Shown: in pieces, positions 13,325-14,521 of the stretch
How positions within the stretch are numbered: position 1 is the first letter of the stretch
Layout of the letters: each line of letters opens with the position of its first letter
Assembly (NCBI RefSeq): GCF_000966975.1
Contig: NZ_JZWV01000030.1
Span: 1-14,521 of the forward strand
DNA: 14,521 nt
Direction: 5' to 3'
Origin: Streptomyces katrae
GTDB taxonomy: Bacteria; Actinomycetota; Actinomycetes; Streptomycetales; Streptomycetaceae
Notes under the pieces: model-generated
What the model was told of the DNA's origin: nothing
The model's database searches: none
What the model saw: only the letters and a program-made list of their open reading frames with translations
Program-made: the position numbers and the translations under genes

Positions 13325-14521
13325 GCCTCGCGTCCCCGCCGGCCGCGTCCCCGGCGATCGCGTCGCCGTCGGTCGCGTCCGTCCTGGCGGAGTCGGCCGC
13401 CCGCAGGCCCGCGCACCCCGCGCTGGTCTTCGGGGACCGCTCGTACTCCTATGCCGAGCTCTGGGACGGCGCCCTGCGGTACGCGGCCGCGCTGCGCGCC
13501 CGGGGTCTGGGCGCCGGGGACAGGGTGGCGCTGCTGCTGCCCAACACCCCGGCGTTCCCGATGGCCTACTACGGGATCCTCGCCCTGGGCTGCACGGCCG
13601 TACCGGTGCACGAGCAGTCCCGGGCCCCCGAGATCTCCCACGTCCTGCGGGACTCGGGCGCGGCGGCCCTGGTGTGCGCCGCCTCCCTGCTGCCCGAGGC
13701 GGCCGCCGCCGCACGGGCGGCGGGGGTCGCGGTGCTCGGCGTGTCGGACGGGGACGCGACCGGGGACGACGGGGACGCGGACGCGGCCGGGCCGGACCTC
13801 GCGGAGCAACTCCCGCGGCTCGACCGGGAGGCGCGGCACGCCGAGCCGCTCCCCGGGCTCGTCCCTCCGGCACCCGGGGCCATCGCCGTCGTCCTCTACA
13901 CCTCCGGGACCACCGGCGCCCCCAAGGGCGTGATGCTCACGCACCACAACGTGCTCATGAACATCACGACCACCGCCCGTACCCCCTTCGCCTTCGACGG
14001 CCACGACGTACTGCTCGGCGCGCTCCCGCTGTCCCACACCTTCGGCCAGATCTGCGGGATGGGCGTGTGCTTCCACGCCGGCGCCACCCTGGTGCTGATG
14101 TCCCGCTTCTGCGGCACGCGCGCCCTGGAGCTGATGAACGACCACCGCTGCACGGTCGTCATGGGCGTCCCCACCATGTACCTGGCCCTGCTGGACGCGG
14201 CCGGGAGCGATCCGCGCCGGCCCCCGCTGGAACGGGCGTACTCGGGCGGCTCCTCGCTCCCCCCGGCGGTGCTCAGGCAGGTCGAGGAGGTGCTGGGCGC
14301 GCCCGTCTACGAGGGGTACGGGCTCACCGAGACCTCCCCCAGCGTCAGTTACAACCAGCCGGGCCACCGGCGCCGCCCCGGGACGGTCGGCCTGCCGATA
14401 CCCGGGGTCGAGGTCGGCATCGCGGACGCCGACGAGCCACGGCGGATCCGGCTGCTGCCCGACGGGGAGCGCGGGGAGATCGTCGTGCGCGGGCACGGGC
14501 TGATGGCCGGCTACCTGAACT
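13321..14521 (+). CDS. Class I acyl-CoA ligase (ALA-CoA ligase candidate), C-terminus cut by window
   Basis: The ATG at 13321 overlaps the ALAS stop. The frame stays open for 400 codons to the window end, so the C-terminal lid domain with the catalytic lysine is not seen. The P-loop YTSGTTGAPKGVMLTHHN (193-210), PLSHTFGQ, YEGYGLTETSPSVSYN (330-345) and GERGEIVVRGHGLMAGYLN (382-400) define an AMP-binding acyl-CoA synthetase. The N-terminal 20 residues are Ala/Ser/Pro-rich. Coupled to an ALAS, it most likely makes ALA-CoA, which ALAS then cyclises to C5N. A fatty-acyl-CoA ligase role is possible because no substrate-specific residue is assigned. Confidence 0.88.
   Translation, partial: MSLASPPAASPAIASPSVASVLAESAARRPAHPALVFGDRSYSYAELWDGALRYAAALRARGLGAGDRVALLLPNTPAFPMAYYGILALGCTAVPVHEQSRAPEISHVLRDSGAAALVCAASLLPEAAAAARAAGVAVLGVSDGDATGDDGDADAAGPDLAEQLPRLDREARHAEPLPGLVPPAPGAIAVVLYTSGTTGAPKGVMLTHHNVLMNITTTARTPFAFDGHDVLLGALPLSHTFGQICGMGVCFHAGATLVLMSRFCGTRALELMNDHRCTVVMGVPTMYLALLDAAGSDPRRPPLERAYSGGSSLPPAVLRQVEEVLGAPVYEGYGLTETSPSVSYNQPGHRRRPGTVGLPIPGVEVGIADADEPRRIRLLPDGERGEIVVRGHGLMAGYLN

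Overview
The window is a very GC-rich stretch from a high-GC actinomycete, most likely Streptomyces or a close relative. The grounds are codon use, tightly overlapping genes, a perfect actinobacterial-type parS site, and an ALAS gene lying outside any heme context. The left end is not genomic: bases 1-16 are a Tn5/Nextera mosaic-end adapter, so this is the raw end of a draft contig. The right end cuts a gene open.

Left block (17-10162, all minus strand): a biosynthetic operon for an azole- and dehydroamino-acid-containing RiPP of the thiopeptide / linear azole peptide (TOMM) class. In transcription order it holds two short, similar precursor peptides (51 and 52 aa, cores ending WLCC-Ser run-CC), a stand-alone SpaB_C / thiopeptide-type protein, an ABC exporter (ATPase and permease), a split LanB-type tRNA-dependent glutamylating dehydratase, an E1-like protein with a leader-binding domain, a YcaO cyclodehydratase ending in the PxPxP signature, and the N-terminus of an McbC/SagB-like azoline dehydrogenase cut off at the contig end. 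From the SpaB_C-like gene to ycaO every junction is a 4-nt ATGA or GTGA overlap.

Two of these genes are out of frame as read. The E1-like gene contains a perfect 19-bp tandem duplication, and the ABC ATPase contains a six-base homopolymer with one base too many. Removing one repeat copy or one base restores full-length proteins that end exactly at the expected overlaps. They may be sequencing or assembly errors or real lesions.

Right block (10478-14521, plus strand, divergent from the precursors): an ANL-superfamily adenylating enzyme, a 5-aminolevulinate synthase and a second ANL acyl-CoA ligase (cut by the window end). Streptomycetes make heme from glutamate, so an ALAS flanked by adenylating enzymes is the signature of the C5N (2-amino-3-hydroxycyclopent-2-enone) pathway: Gly + succinyl-CoA to ALA, ALA-CoA, cyclisation to C5N, and amide coupling to a carboxylic acid.

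A C5N cassette sharing one 315-bp intergenic region with an azole RiPP operon is the most striking point. It suggests a C5N-capped RiPP, though two abutting clusters cannot be excluded. Other unusual signals are the parS site inside ycaO, a GCAA-capped hairpin between the two precursor genes, and a perfect 12-bp palindrome in the divergent promoter region. No RNA genes, CRISPR arrays or insertion sequences were seen. No regulator or resistance gene other than the exporter is visible.
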